Assembly: GCF_010500615.1 (NCBI RefSeq)
Contig: NZ_JAAGNX010000001.1
Coordinates: 496,001 to 560,000 of the forward strand
Direction: 5' to 3'
Origin: Oceanipulchritudo coccoides
GTDB taxonomy: Bacteria; Verrucomicrobiota; Verrucomicrobiia; Opitutales; Oceanipulchritudinaceae
DNA: 64,000 nt
The stretch's first letter is position 1. The number at the start of each line of letters is the position of its first letter. The position numbers and the translations under genes are program-made. The notes under the pieces were generated by a model. That model had not been told where the DNA came from, did not search any database, and saw only the letters and a program-made list of their open reading frames with translations. Shown piece by piece: positions 1 through 9,161 of the stretch.

Positions 1-1815
1 TCCCGTGTTTCCGGGTGTGGAAGCGTGCAGGTTCTCAATCGTCTGGTAGAGAATGACCAACCGTCCCTTCCACGGGATATCCTGTGGGTAAAGCAGTTCC
101 GCGATCTTGGTGGAGATATCCTCAGGGGAAAAGGAAGCGTAGATTTCCTTCACCCGGTTTACCTGTTCCTCCTTCGGTTTCTTCAACTCCTCGAGACAGG
201 CCTGGTAGACTTCTTCAATGCGCTTACCGGCCCCCCGGTCTTTCAAAAGGGCAATTGCGGCTTGGAAGGCGATGAATTTACCCAGCTCGCTCATGTCGAT
301 CCCGTAACAATCGGGATAACGGATCTGGGGAGCAGTGGAAGCGACAATGATTGCTTTGGGATTTGTCCGGGAAAGAATCTTGATAATGGACTGGCGCAGG
401 GTTGTCCCGCGAACGATAGAATCATCCAGAACGACCAGGTTGTCCTTGGGCTCCACAACATCATAGGTGATATCGTAAACGTGTGAGACCATCTTGCTCC
501 GGCCCTTTTCCTGCGAGATAAAGGTCCGCAATTTAATATCCTTATGAGCGATTTTTTCCGCCCTCGGCCAATTATTGAGGATTAAATCGTCAAGCATGGA
601 CTCGTCCAGGGAACCATCGGCGTGAGCCTCGAGGATTTTTTCCTTCACGGTTGTGCGGCGATACATGCGCAGGGCATGAAGCAGGCCATAACTTGCCGTT
701 TCCGCCGTATTCGGGATATAGGAGAATACCGCGTCCTCAAGATTGTAATCAATCTCCTCCAGAATCTGTGGACAGAGGGCGCCGCCAAGGCGTTTCCGTT
801 CAGTGTAGATATCAGGGTCATTTCCGCGGGAAAAATAGATCCGTTCGAAAGTGCATGAGCTCCGTGGTGCGGGATTAGCGAAGGAATCGACGCGTACCTC
901 CCCATCATTCTTCATGGAAACAACGTGGCCCGGCGGGACTTCCTGGATGGCATCCTTTTCCTTGTCAAAGGCAGTCATGAGTGGCACGCGCTCAGAGGCG
1001 AATGCGATCACCTCGTCATCCTCAAAATAATGGACCGGGCGAATCCCGTGTGGATCCCGCATGACAAAGGCATCTCCGTTGCCAACCAGGCCAGCCAGCG
1101 CGTATCCGCCATCCCAGACGCTGGCGCTTTTGCGGAGAATCCGAACAAGGTCCAGCTCATCGGAAATGACCTCCGGGATCTTTGAACCCGGCAAATTCGA
1201 GTTATCCCGCATCTTGTGGTAGATGGCATCGTGGGCCTCATCGAGATGGAACCCGATTTCCTCGAGGATGGTTTGCGTATCCGTGTCGAAAATCGGATGC
1301 TGGCCGCGATTGATGAGAATCCGGTTGAGCTCGGCCGTATTGGTCATGTTGAAGTTCCCGCAGACCATCAGGTTACGGGTGGGCCAATTGCTGCGCCGGA
1401 AATACGGGTGACAGGAGCTCTCCGTGAAATTCCCGGAAGTCCCGTACCGCAAGTGCCCGACCAGCACTTCGCCGCCGAAGTCAAAATGCGCCTTCACCGA
1501 ATCGGTATATTCCGGGAGAATAATTCCTTTCCGGACCAGTTTGTCATACTTTTTGAGCGGTTTTTTAAAGAGCCTCCCGAGTGAGTTTTCCTTCAGGACC
1601 CGTTCACGGTGCATGTAGCTTTGCCCGTGGGGCATGTTGAGCTTCACGCAGCCGATTCCTGCCCCGTCCTGGCCACGGTTATGTTGTTTCTCCATGAGGA
1701 GGAACAGCTTGCTGAATCCGTACAGGGGTGATCCGTACTTTTCCTGGTAATAGCCTAGAGGCTTTTTAAGCCGTATCAGGGCGATTCCACATTCGTGTTT
1801 TATCAGTTCACTCAT
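1..1815 (-). CDS. purF: Amidophosphoribosyltransferase PurF, C-terminus cut by window edge
   Basis: First committed step of de novo purine synthesis: glutamine plus PRPP to 5-phosphoribosylamine, in the cytoplasm. The minus strand is open from the ATG at 1815 to base 1 (605 codons, no stop), so the gene continues off the left edge. The N-terminus reads MSELIKHECGIALIRL, with the Ntn-glutaminase nucleophile expected at Cys9 and the QHNRGQDGAG motif following. The phosphoribosyltransferase part carries the PRPP-binding motif VVLDDSIVRGTTL near residues 457-470. Retaining about eight residues before the Cys and having more than 600 residues match the longer Bacteroidota-type PurF rather than the roughly 500-residue E. 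coli enzyme. It diverges from purL across 119 bases, where a shared promoter region is likely but no clear -35/-10 pair could be assigned. Confidence 0.93.
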   Translation of the reverse strand, partial: MSELIKHECGIALIRLKKPLGYYQEKYGSPLYGFSKLFLLMEKQHNRGQDGAGIGCVKLNMPHGQSYMHRERVLKENSLGRLFKKPLKKYDKLVRKGIILPEYTDSVKAHFDFGGEVLVGHLRYGTSGNFTESSCHPYFRRSNWPTRNLMVCGNFNMTNTAELNRILINRGQHPIFDTDTQTILEEIGFHLDEAHDAIYHKMRDNSNLPGSKIPEVISDELDLVRILRKSASVWDGGYALAGLVGNGDAFVMRDPHGIRPVHYFEDDEVIAFASERVPLMTAFDKEKDAIQEVPPGHVVSMKNDGEVRVDSFANPAPRSSCTFERIYFSRGNDPDIYTERKRLGGALCPQILEEIDYNLEDAVFSYIPNTAETASYGLLHALRMYRRTTVKEKILEAHADGSLDESMLDDLILNNWPRAEKIAHKDIKLRTFISQEKGRSKMVSHVYDITYDVVEPKDNLVVLDDSIVRGTTLRQSIIKILSRTNPKAIIVASTAPQIRYPDCYGIDMSELGKFIAFQAAIALLKDRGAGKRIEEVYQACLEELKKPKEEQVNRVKEIYASFSPEDISTKIAELLYPQDIPWKGRLVILYQTIENLHASTPGNTG

Positions 1816-1934
1816 CGGGTGCCGGAAAATCGACTGCACGGTGTAGGACTCATTCTCATAGGGCAAATCTTTTGTCGGCTTTTAGTCGGGATTGAGGGTT
1901 GCAGTTCACCGAATGCTGGGTCATCTCAAATTGC

Positions 1935-4900
1935 ATGATCAGGCGAGTTTACGTGGAAAAGCGGGAGGAATTCCGTCAAGAAGCCAGGGCCCTGCGCGAC
2001 GACATCTGTCGCGACCTGAGAATAGAGGGGCTCGGCGCGGTCAGGCATCTCCTTCGCTACGATGTCGAGGGGATTTCTGAAGAGGTGTGGGAGACCAGCA
2101 AGCAATCGCTCTTCTCAGAGCCGGCAATCGAGGTCATTTTCGAAAAGGCTCCCTGGGAACCCGATTCGACGGTCTTCGCCGTGGAATACCTGCCGGGCCA
2201 ATTTGACCAGCGCGCTGATTCCGCCCAGCAATGCCTGAAAATTCTGGCAGATTGCGATCCGGTGGTGCGCTGCGCCGAGGTATATATTCTCGAAGGCCAG
2301 CTCCCGGATGAGGAGGTTGCCCGCATCAAGGCCTACCGGATCAATCCGGTCGATTCCCGGGAGGCGGCGCTTGAGCGTCCGGAAACCTTGCGTCATCCTG
2401 TTCCTGAGCCGGAATCGGTGGCGACATTGGAGGGCTTCCGTTCGGGTGACAGCTTTTTCCTCAATGCCCTGCACAAGGAGCTCGGGCTGGCCATGTCACT
2501 GGAGGATCTGGCCTTCTGCCAGCAGTGGTTCAAGGAAGAGGCGGGGCGCGATCCCAGCCTGACCGAAATCAAGCTCCTCGACACCTACTGGTCGGATCAT
2601 TGCCGCCACACAACTTTTCTCACGGAGATTACCTCAGTGGAAATCGAGTCCGGTCCCCTGAGCGGAGGCATTGAGTCGGCATGGGCAAGTTACAAGGCCG
2701 CCCGCGAGGACGTGTATGGGAAGGATCCTTCAGGTCGACCTGTCTGCCTGATGGATATCGCCCTGATGGGGATGAAATCACTCCGTAAGGCAGGAAAGCT
2801 GCCGGAGCTGGAAGTCTCGGAAGAAGTCAACGCAGCCAGTATTGTTGTTCCTGTTGAGCGCGATGGCGCGACGGAGGAATGGCTGGTCATGTTCAAGAAC
2901 GAGACACACAACCACCCGACTGAGATCGAGCCTTTCGGTGGTGCGGCGACCTGCCTTGGCGGGGCCATCCGCGATCCCCTGTCGGGCCGGAGTTATGTTT
3001 ACCAGGCAATGCGGGTGACCGGCTGTGCCGATCCACGTCAGGAAGTCTCTCAGACCCTGCCCGGGAAACTGCCGCAAAAGAAAATTACTTTGGAAGCGGC
3101 GCATGGCTATAGCAGCTACGGTAACCAGATCGGTCTGGCAACCGGGATGGTGAATGAAGTGTATCATCCGGGTTACGTGGCCAAGCGAATGGAAATCGGG
3201 GCGGTCATCGCAGCCGCCCCGCGCTCGCAGGTGGTCCGCGGGACCCCTGAGCCGGGAGATGTCATTGTCCTGGTGGGGGGCAGCACGGGCCGGGACGGCA
3301 TTGGCGGGGCAACGGGATCCTCAAAGGAGCACACCGATACCGCCCTTGAGAATGCGGCGGAAGTCCAGAAGGGCGATCCGCCCATGGAGCGCAAGTTGCA
3401 GCGGCTCTTTCGTGATCCGGAGGTCAGCGGTATGATCAAGCGCTGCAATGACTTTGGCGCGGGAGGCGTTTCCGTCGCCATTGGCGAGCTGGCCGATGGG
3501 CTTGAAATTGATCTGGATGCTGTCCCGTTGAAATACGACGGGCTCGATGGAACAGAAATCGCCCTTTCCGAATCACAGGAGCGCATGGCCGTGGTGCTCG
3601 ATCCGAAGGATCTTCAAGCATTTCTGGATCATTCCGCTGCTGAAAACCTGCAAGCGGTCAAGGTGGCTGATGTGACGGAAGAAGCCAGACTGAAGATGAC
3701 CTGGCGGGGGCAGACTATCGTCGACATCTCGCGTAAGTTCCTAGATACCAACGGAGTGCGTCAGCAGGCGGCGGTTAAGGTCACCCATCCAACGGGCCAA
3801 AATCCCTTGCTCCTTGAGGAAGAAACGATCCCGCTGAAGACGCAGTGGGAGGAAAGGCTTTCCGAACTGAATGTCTGTTCGCAAAAGGGCCTCGTCGAGC
3901 GCTTTGACAGCACAATCGGGGCGGGCTCGGTCCTTCACCCGTTTGGCGGGGCTGAACGCATCACTCCGACTGAGGCCATGGCGGCCAAAATTCCTCTCCT
4001 TGAAGGTGACACACGGATGGGCACTCTTATGAGTTTCGGCTTCCATCCGGAAGTTGCTGCCTGGAGTCCCTTCCACGGGGCGCTTTATGCGGTTATCGAG
4101 TCGGTTTCGCGCCTGGTTGCAACAGGAGGTCGTCTTGAGGACACCTACCTGACCTTTCAGGAATACTTCGAAAAGCTTCGCAATGATCCAGCGCGCTGGG
4201 GCAAGCCGTTTGCCGCACTGCTTGGGGCATGGCTCGTCCAGAAGGAGCTGGGGATTGCCGCCATCGGCGGAAAGGATTCCATGTCCGGTTCATTCAAGGA
4301 CATGGACGTGCCGCCAACGCTGGTCTCCTTTGCTGTCTGCCCGGTTGAAGTCTCCCGGGTCATATCGCCGGAGTTCAAGGGTGCGGACCATCCTGTTGCC
4401 CGGGTGAGTATCCCGAACGACGGTTCCGGGATGCCCGATTGGGATGTACTGAAACGTAACTACGAATCAATAACGAATGCCATTGCCCGCGGGGATGTCC
4501 TCTCGGCTTCGGTTGTCCGTGAAGGCGGCATGGCCGCGGCGGTGAGCAAGATGTCATTCGGCAACAAGATCGGGATGAATTTTGAAGGGGAAGTGAGCCG
4601 CTCCGAGCTCTTCGGGCGCGACTTTGGAGCAATCCTGCTTGAGCTGAAGCCTGGCGTGGAAGCCTCCTCCCTGAACGGGGAATATGTCGGAAGGACTTGT
4701 AGTGAACCTTTCATTACAGTGAATGGCGAATCACTTTCGCTTGATCGACTCCGCAAGGTCTGGGAAGCGCCCCTCGAGAGCGTTTTCCCGACACATGTGG
4801 AGGTGGAGAAGAAATCCGTCAATCTGCAGATGTTTGAGCCGCACAGTATCCGTGGCTCCAAATCCAGGGCCGCCCGGCCACGCGTCCTGATCCCGGTTTT

Positions 4901-5675
4901 CCCAGGGACAAACTGTGAATATGATTCTGCGCGGGCCTTCGAGGCCGCCGGGGCCGAGGCGGAAATCCTTGTTATCCGCAACCGGACGCATTCTGAGATC
5001 GAGGAAAGCCTGCAAGCCCTCGAAAAGAAGATCGACCAGGCCCAGATTCTCATGCTTTCCGGAGGGTTCAGTGCGGGCGACGAGCCCGGCGGGTCGGGCA
5101 AGTTCATTGCCTCGGTTTTCCGCAATGAGCGCGTCGCGGAGGCGACACGCCGCCTTTACAAGGAGCGGGACGGGCTGATTCTCGGAATTTGCAATGGATT
5201 TCAGGCGCTGGTGAAACTCGGGCTTTTGCCGTACGGCAAAATCCAACCCATGGCGGCGGACCATCCGAGCCTCACGGTGAACCATCTCGGGCGCCACGTT
5301 TCCTGCTACGTTCGCACAAAGGTCGTTTCGCGGCTATCGCCTTGGCTCTCGGAATGTCCGCTTGGTCAGGAGACCTTGACACCGGTTTCGCACGGCGAGG
5401 GGCGCTTTGTCGGCTCCTCGGAAGTCCTGGCCTCACTCTTCCGCAATGACCAGGTGGCGACACAGTATGTCGATGCAAATGGCAAACCGACCCTGCAGCT
5501 ACCGGATAATCCAAACGGCTCCATGGAAGCCATTGAAGGCATCACCAGTCCCTGCGGCCGGATTTTTGGCAAGATGGGACACAGCGAGCGGGTGGGCTCT
5601 TACGTCGGGATCAACATTCCGGGAAACAAGGTGCAACCGATATTTGCCTCCGGGGTGAAGTACTTCAGCGGCTGA
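1935..5675 (+). CDS. purL: Phosphoribosylformylglycinamidine synthase PurL, large single-chain form
   Basis: Fourth step of purine synthesis: FGAR, ATP and glutamine to FGAM. About 1246 residues, so this is the fused single-polypeptide type and not the PurLQS complex. The ATG at 1935 (MIRRVYVEKREEF) is preferred over a TTG 36 bases upstream because family members begin at this motif. The linker and synthase domains include LLDTYWSDHCRHTTF and FKNETHNHPTEIEPFGGAAT. The C-terminal class I glutaminase domain has FPGTNCEYDSARAF and the catalytic Cys1086 in GICNGFQ. The protein ends QPIFASGVKYFSG. It converges on psuG with only six bases between the stop codons. A degraded copy of its last codons lies about 1 kb downstream. 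Confidence 0.97.
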   Translation: MIRRVYVEKREEFRQEARALRDDICRDLRIEGLGAVRHLLRYDVEGISEEVWETSKQSLFSEPAIEVIFEKAPWEPDSTVFAVEYLPGQFDQRADSAQQCLKILADCDPVVRCAEVYILEGQLPDEEVARIKAYRINPVDSREAALERPETLRHPVPEPESVATLEGFRSGDSFFLNALHKELGLAMSLEDLAFCQQWFKEEAGRDPSLTEIKLLDTYWSDHCRHTTFLTEITSVEIESGPLSGGIESAWASYKAAREDVYGKDPSGRPVCLMDIALMGMKSLRKAGKLPELEVSEEVNAASIVVPVERDGATEEWLVMFKNETHNHPTEIEPFGGAATCLGGAIRDPLSGRSYVYQAMRVTGCADPRQEVSQTLPGKLPQKKITLEAAHGYSSYGNQIGLATGMVNEVYHPGYVAKRMEIGAVIAAAPRSQVVRGTPEPGDVIVLVGGSTGRDGIGGATGSSKEHTDTALENAAEVQKGDPPMERKLQRLFRDPEVSGMIKRCNDFGAGGVSVAIGELADGLEIDLDAVPLKYDGLDGTEIALSESQERMAVVLDPKDLQAFLDHSAAENLQAVKVADVTEEARLKMTWRGQTIVDISRKFLDTNGVRQQAAVKVTHPTGQNPLLLEEETIPLKTQWEERLSELNVCSQKGLVERFDSTIGAGSVLHPFGGAERITPTEAMAAKIPLLEGDTRMGTLMSFGFHPEVAAWSPFHGALYAVIESVSRLVATGGRLEDTYLTFQEYFEKLRNDPARWGKPFAALLGAWLVQKELGIAAIGGKDSMSGSFKDMDVPPTLVSFAVCPVEVSRVISPEFKGADHPVARVSIPNDGSGMPDWDVLKRNYESITNAIARGDVLSASVVREGGMAAAVSKMSFGNKIGMNFEGEVSRSELFGRDFGAILLELKPGVEASSLNGEYVGRTCSEPFITVNGESLSLDRLRKVWEAPLESVFPTHVEVEKKSVNLQMFEPHSIRGSKSRAARPRVLIPVFPGTNCEYDSARAFEAAGAEAEILVIRNRTHSEIEESLQALEKKIDQAQILMLSGGFSAGDEPGGSGKFIASVFRNERVAEATRRLYKERDGLILGICNGFQALVKLGLLPYGKIQPMAADHPSLTVNHLGRHVSCYVRTKVVSRLSPWLSECPLGQETLTPVSHGEGRFVGSSEVLASLFRNDQVATQYVDANGKPTLQLPDNPNGSMEAIEGITSPCGRIFGKMGHSERVGSYVGINIPGNKVQPIFASGVKYFSG

Positions 5676-5681
5676 TCGTGC

Positions 5682-6584
5682 CTAAAGCTGCACCGCGATC
5701 CGGCCCGCTTCCGAGGCATTGTTGATCAGCAGGGCGAGATTCGCATCGCGGGATTTTCCCTCGGTCAGCTCCGAGATGCGGGCCAGCATAAAGGGCGTGA
5801 TGTCCTTCCCGCGGATGCCCTTGGCCTCGGCTTCAGCAAGCGCTAGTTCGATGGCTTCCTCACATTGTTCACGCGGCAATTCCGCAGCAGCGGGGACAGG
5901 CACCGTGACGAGCATTCCCCCTCCTGTTTCAAATTCCAGCGACGCCTTGATGATGCGAGCAGCCTCTTGCGCGTCGGCGACACAATGATCGACGCCCAAT
6001 CCACTGTCGGAATAATAAAAAGCCGGAAAGGCCTCCGTCCCCAATCCGATGACAGGGACACCCTTGGTCTCAAGGTATTCAATGGTCAGGGGAAGATCCA
6101 GAATGGCCTTTGCCCCGGAGCAGACCACGGCAACCGGTGTCCGCCCCAGCTCCTCGAGGTCAGCCGACACATCGTAAGGATGACCCCGATGGACGCCGCC
6201 GATCCCACCGGTTGCGAATACGCGGATCCCTGCCCGGTATGCGACGAGCATGGTGCCCGCAACGGTCGTCCCGGCATGCTCCTTGGCCGCTATGGCAATC
6301 GCAAAATCCCGCCGGCTGCACTTGCGCACGGTCCCGGGAGCTTGTTTTGCCAGGAGCTCAATTTCCTCCCCGGTTAACCCGACCGTGACCCGGCCGTCCA
6401 CGATCCCGATGGTTGCTGGCAGGGCCCCGGATTCACGCACTGCGGATTCCATGGCCATGGCTGTTTCAAGGTTGTCAGGATAGGGCAGCCCGTGAGTGAT
6501 GACAGTCGACTCTAGAGCAACGACGGCCCGACCTTCACGGAGGGCTTCCTTGATGTCTGGCCGGATATGTAAGGATGAGGTCAT
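5682..6584 (-). CDS. psuG: Pseudouridine-5'-phosphate glycosidase
   Basis: Cleaves pseudouridine 5'-phosphate to uracil and ribose 5-phosphate (run reversibly in vitro), the second step of pseudouridine salvage. Family signatures visible are VALESTVITHGLPYP at the N-terminus, FATGGIGGVHRG in the middle and the C-terminal TPFMLARISELT segment. Length is about 300 residues, normal for the family. The ATG at 6584 (MTSSLHIRPDIKEAL) is preferred; a GTG 39 bases upstream would add an unconvincing hydrophobic extension. The kinase partner PsuK is not adjacent, so pseudouridine phosphate must be made elsewhere or the operon has been split. The gene sits between purL and a second, degraded purL 3' end, which suggests it arrived by insertion. 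Confidence 0.93.
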   Translation of the reverse strand: MTSSLHIRPDIKEALREGRAVVALESTVITHGLPYPDNLETAMAMESAVRESGALPATIGIVDGRVTVGLTGEEIELLAKQAPGTVRKCSRRDFAIAIAAKEHAGTTVAGTMLVAYRAGIRVFATGGIGGVHRGHPYDVSADLEELGRTPVAVVCSGAKAILDLPLTIEYLETKGVPVIGLGTEAFPAFYYSDSGLGVDHCVADAQEAARIIKASLEFETGGGMLVTVPVPAAAELPREQCEEAIELALAEAEAKGIRGKDITPFMLARISELTEGKSRDANLALLINNASEAGRIAVQL

Positions 6585-6692
6585 AGGCATTGGCCACGAC
6601 CACAGCAGATTCAGCAAGGACACTCAAGTTCAGGTTGCCCGAGCTTACCCGTGGGAACCCTGCCCGGCAGATAGCCATGGTGAAAAAGACGG

Positions 6693-6734
6693 CAGCCAAT
6701 ATTTGCCTCCAGAGTGAAGTATTTCGCCGAATAA
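6693..6734 (+). pseudogene. Degenerate duplicate of the purL 3' end
   Basis: Bases 6693-6740 match the true purL terminus at 5634-5681 at 38 of 48 positions with no gap. In frame the remnant reads QPIFASRVKYFAE followed by TAA; the real purL ends QPIFASGVKYFSG followed by TGA. Conservation of reading frame and stop position argues against chance. An in-frame stop (TGA) lies a few codons upstream, so it is not a functional gene. The simplest reading is that a segment containing psuG came to lie between purL and typA, leaving two copies of the purL end. The remaining bases between psuG and typA show no gene. Confidence 0.75.
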
Positions 6735-6779
6735 TCGTGCAATGCAGGGGAAAACCCGATTCTGTGTCCGGTTTTTCCA

Positions 6780-8594
6780 ATGAACCCGAAGAACATCCGT
6801 AATATCGCGATTATCGCGCACGTCGACCACGGCAAGACCACCCTTGTCGATGAAATGCTCAAGGCTGGTGGGCTTTTCCGTGAGAATCAGGTGGTCGCCG
6901 ACCGCATGATGGACTCCATGGACCTCGAACGGGAGAAGGGGATCACCATCAAGGCGAAGAACACCTCCGTCCACTGGAAGGACGATTTGATCAACATCGT
7001 TGACACCCCCGGACACGCCGATTTTGGCGCTGAAGTGGAGCGTGTAATGAAAATGGTCGATGGCGTGTTGCTGCTGGTGGACGCACACGACGGCCCGCAG
7101 GCGCAAACCCGCTTTGTCCTGATGAAGGCCCTCAAGCACAACCTGAAACCGATCGTCGTGATCAACAAGGTGGACCGTGAGCATGCCAACCCGGTTGCGG
7201 TGCATGATAAGGTCCTCGAGCTGTTTCTTGACCTTGAGGCAACGGATGAGCAATTCAATGCCCCGTTTGTTTATGCCAGCGCAAAGAATGGCTGGGCAGA
7301 TTTTGATCTGGATGGTCCGCGCAAGGACATGTCCGCGCTCTTCGAGACCATCATGAAGCACATTGATCCACCCGTGGTAGAGGAGGGTGACTTCCGGATG
7401 CTCGTCAGCAACATCGACTGGAATGACTATGTGGGTCGTGTTGCGATCGGGCGTATCCTGAGTGGGGAAGTCAAGGATGGTGACCGGATGCAGATCATTC
7501 ACAAGGACGGCAAACGCGAGACGGCCAAGATTACCAAGCTCTTTGAATATTCCGGAATGCAGACCTCAGATTCCCATCTGGGCGTTGCCGGTAACATCAT
7601 CGGCGTCGCCGGGTTTGAGGAATTGGATATCGGGGAGACGATTGTTGCCAAATCCGAACAGGAACCCCTGACCTTCATGGAGATCGACCCGCCGACAATC
7701 CAGATGGAATTTGCCGTCAACGACGGTCCCTTCGCTGGTAAGGATGGCAAGAAGGTCACTTCCCGGCAGATCCGCGAGCGCCTTGTCCGCGAGATGAAAT
7801 CCAACATTTCCATCCAGATGGATGAGGCCGCTGATGGTGCCCGGTTCATGGTTTCCGCACGCGGAGCGATGCAGATTGCAGTTCTTGTCGAGACCATGCG
7901 CCGCGAGGGATTCGAGGTACTCGTTTCCCGTCCGCAGGTGATCACTCAGGAAGTGGATGGCAAGCGTTGCGAACCCTTTGAGAATGTCTGGATTGACGTG
8001 CCGGAAGACGCCGTCGGTGGCATCATGAAGAACCTTGCCGGGCGCAAGGGGAAGATGACTGGCATGCACGCCCACATGGGACGGACGACCATTGAAGCCA
8101 ATATCCCTACCCGAGGCCTCATCGGCTTTGAGTCCGACCTCGTCAACATGACCAGCGGTCATGGGGTGATGAGCCATATTTTTGATGCCTACAAGCCCTG
8201 GGCGGGCGAGATTGTCAGTCGCCAGACCGGTACGCTTGTTTCCATGGAGCAGGGTGCCGCAACCGGTTATACGCTGATGGCCCTTGAGGAACGCGGTAAG
8301 CTCTTCGTGGCACCGGGTGACGAAGTCTATGTCGGTATGATTGTCGGCGAATCCCCGAAACGGATCGACCTCCCGGTCAACCCGACCAAGGGCAAGCAGC
8401 TGACGAATGTCCGCGCCTCAGGTAGCGACAAGAACATCCAGCTGGCTCCGCCGATCAAGCATTCCCTCGAGCGGGCGCTTGAATACATTGAATCCGACGA
8501 GTATGTCGAGGCGACCCCGAAGGTCCTCCGCATGCGCAAGCGGATCCTTGATCCAAACTTGCGCAAGCGGGCGGAAAAGGCCGGGAAGGCTTAA
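6780..8594 (+). CDS. typA: Ribosome-associated translational GTPase TypA/BipA
   Basis: A translation-factor GTPase related to EF-G and LepA that binds the 70S ribosome and helps 50S assembly and stress or low-temperature growth. At 604 residues it is of normal length. The G1 P-loop AHVDHGKTT spans residues 13-21, the switch region reads DSMDLEREKGITI, G3 is DTPGHADFG and G4 is NKVD. The C-terminal half has the EF-G domain III/V-like parts and the BipA-specific region (RTTIEANIPTRGLIGFESD, TNVRASGSDKN). The start follows directly from the MNPKNIRNIAIIAHVDHG alignment. Transcribed alone as far as can be seen. Confidence 0.97.
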   Translation: MNPKNIRNIAIIAHVDHGKTTLVDEMLKAGGLFRENQVVADRMMDSMDLEREKGITIKAKNTSVHWKDDLINIVDTPGHADFGAEVERVMKMVDGVLLLVDAHDGPQAQTRFVLMKALKHNLKPIVVINKVDREHANPVAVHDKVLELFLDLEATDEQFNAPFVYASAKNGWADFDLDGPRKDMSALFETIMKHIDPPVVEEGDFRMLVSNIDWNDYVGRVAIGRILSGEVKDGDRMQIIHKDGKRETAKITKLFEYSGMQTSDSHLGVAGNIIGVAGFEELDIGETIVAKSEQEPLTFMEIDPPTIQMEFAVNDGPFAGKDGKKVTSRQIRERLVREMKSNISIQMDEAADGARFMVSARGAMQIAVLVETMRREGFEVLVSRPQVITQEVDGKRCEPFENVWIDVPEDAVGGIMKNLAGRKGKMTGMHAHMGRTTIEANIPTRGLIGFESDLVNMTSGHGVMSHIFDAYKPWAGEIVSRQTGTLVSMEQGAATGYTLMALEERGKLFVAPGDEVYVGMIVGESPKRIDLPVNPTKGKQLTNVRASGSDKNIQLAPPIKHSLERALEYIESDEYVEATPKVLRMRKRILDPNLRKRAEKAGKA

Positions 8595-8597
8595 AGA

Positions 8598-8689
8598 CTG
8601 CCTGAATTTGACTGGTTTTCCTTGTTCCCGGATTCAGGAACTGACTGCACGCTTGCGGTATGAATCCTCCATCATCTATATTCAGGCAG
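8598..8689 (+). promoter_or_regulatory. Leader with 10-bp inverted repeat ahead of hicBA
   Basis: CTGCCTGAAT at 8598-8607 is the exact reverse complement of ATTCAGGCAG at 8680-8689. The second arm abuts the hicB ATG at 8690. A third, direct partial copy (ATTCAGG) lies at 8632-8638. The arrangement could be an autoregulatory operator for the toxin-antitoxin pair or an RNA structure occluding the hicB start. Operator use is an inference. Confidence 0.4.
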
Positions 8690-8917
8690 ATGAAAGCAAA
8701 GTTCACTGCCATCGTCCGTCGGGAAGAGGACCAGTATGTTGCCTTTTCCCCGGAACTGGACATCGCCAGTCAAGGCTCTTCCCAAAAGGAAGCCGTGGAA
8801 AATCTGCGCGAGGCGGTGACCCTTTTTCTTGAAACTGCTTCCCCTCAGGAGGTTCAGGGTCGGCTCTCCGAGGAATCCTGGATCACCCAGTTTGAGGCAG
8901 ATTACGCCCCCGCGTAG
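8690..8917 (+). CDS. hicB: HicB-family antitoxin, short form
   Basis: Likely antitoxin that binds and neutralises HicA. The 75-residue protein starts MKAKFTAIVRREEDQYVAF and has the HicB pattern FSPELDIASQGSSQKEAVENLREAV, a partly degenerate RNase H-like fold. It is short and lacks the C-terminal ribbon-helix-helix or HTH DNA-binding part of longer HicB proteins, so autorepression would need another mechanism. The ATG at 8690 is preferred over one at 8660 because the family begins with this beta strand. It precedes and overlaps the toxin gene, the reverse of the more common hicA-hicB order. Confidence 0.8.
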   Translation: MKAKFTAIVRREEDQYVAFSPELDIASQGSSQKEAVENLREAVTLFLETASPQEVQGRLSEESWITQFEADYAPA

Positions 8918-9161
8918 GCGATTCTCCGGGGCACAAATTTGTAGACTTTTAGAACTGCACGGATTCATCCCCGTCCGGCAGAAAGGCAGTCACAGGATTA
9001 TGCGCAAAACCACTCCAGATGGCTCACGGACAATCCCTATCCCATTGCACAAGGATTTAAAGCCCGGTACGTTGGCATCGATCATTCGCCAGAGCGGCCG
9101 AGGCCGCTTTCTGGCAAGCGGGCAGAGAAAGCCGGGAAGGCCTGAGGGTGGTGAAGCCTAG
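8892..9161 (+). CDS. hicA: HicA-family mRNA interferase toxin
   Basis: Small double-stranded-RNA-binding-fold toxin that cleaves mRNA. The recognisable core is GAQICRLLELHGFIPVRQ, then KGSHRIMRK with the presumed catalytic His, and the C-terminal LKPGTLASIIRQ helix. No ATG precedes the core. The TTG at 8892 overlaps hicB by 26 bases and gives a normal HicA N-terminus, but an ATT or a more upstream TTG at 8829 cannot be excluded, so the start is uncertain. About 25 basic residues extend past the usual end. The TAG stop shares a CTAG tetranucleotide with the stop of the convergent GH16 gene. Confidence 0.75.
   Translation: MRQITPPRRRFSGAQICRLLELHGFIPVRQKGSHRIMRKTTPDGSRTIPIPLHKDLKPGTLASIIRQSGRGRFLASGQRKPGRPEGGEA

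Noticed and set aside
1816-1934. Purine riboswitch or PurR-like operator between purF and purL
   Set aside because: No purine-aptamer core or palindromic operator could be recognised in the 119 bases; only the divergent arrangement suggests a promoter region.
6645-7502. Open frame of about 285 codons on the minus strand
   Set aside because: Antisense to the typA GTPase domain; His/Val/Asp-rich composition typical of antisense translation.
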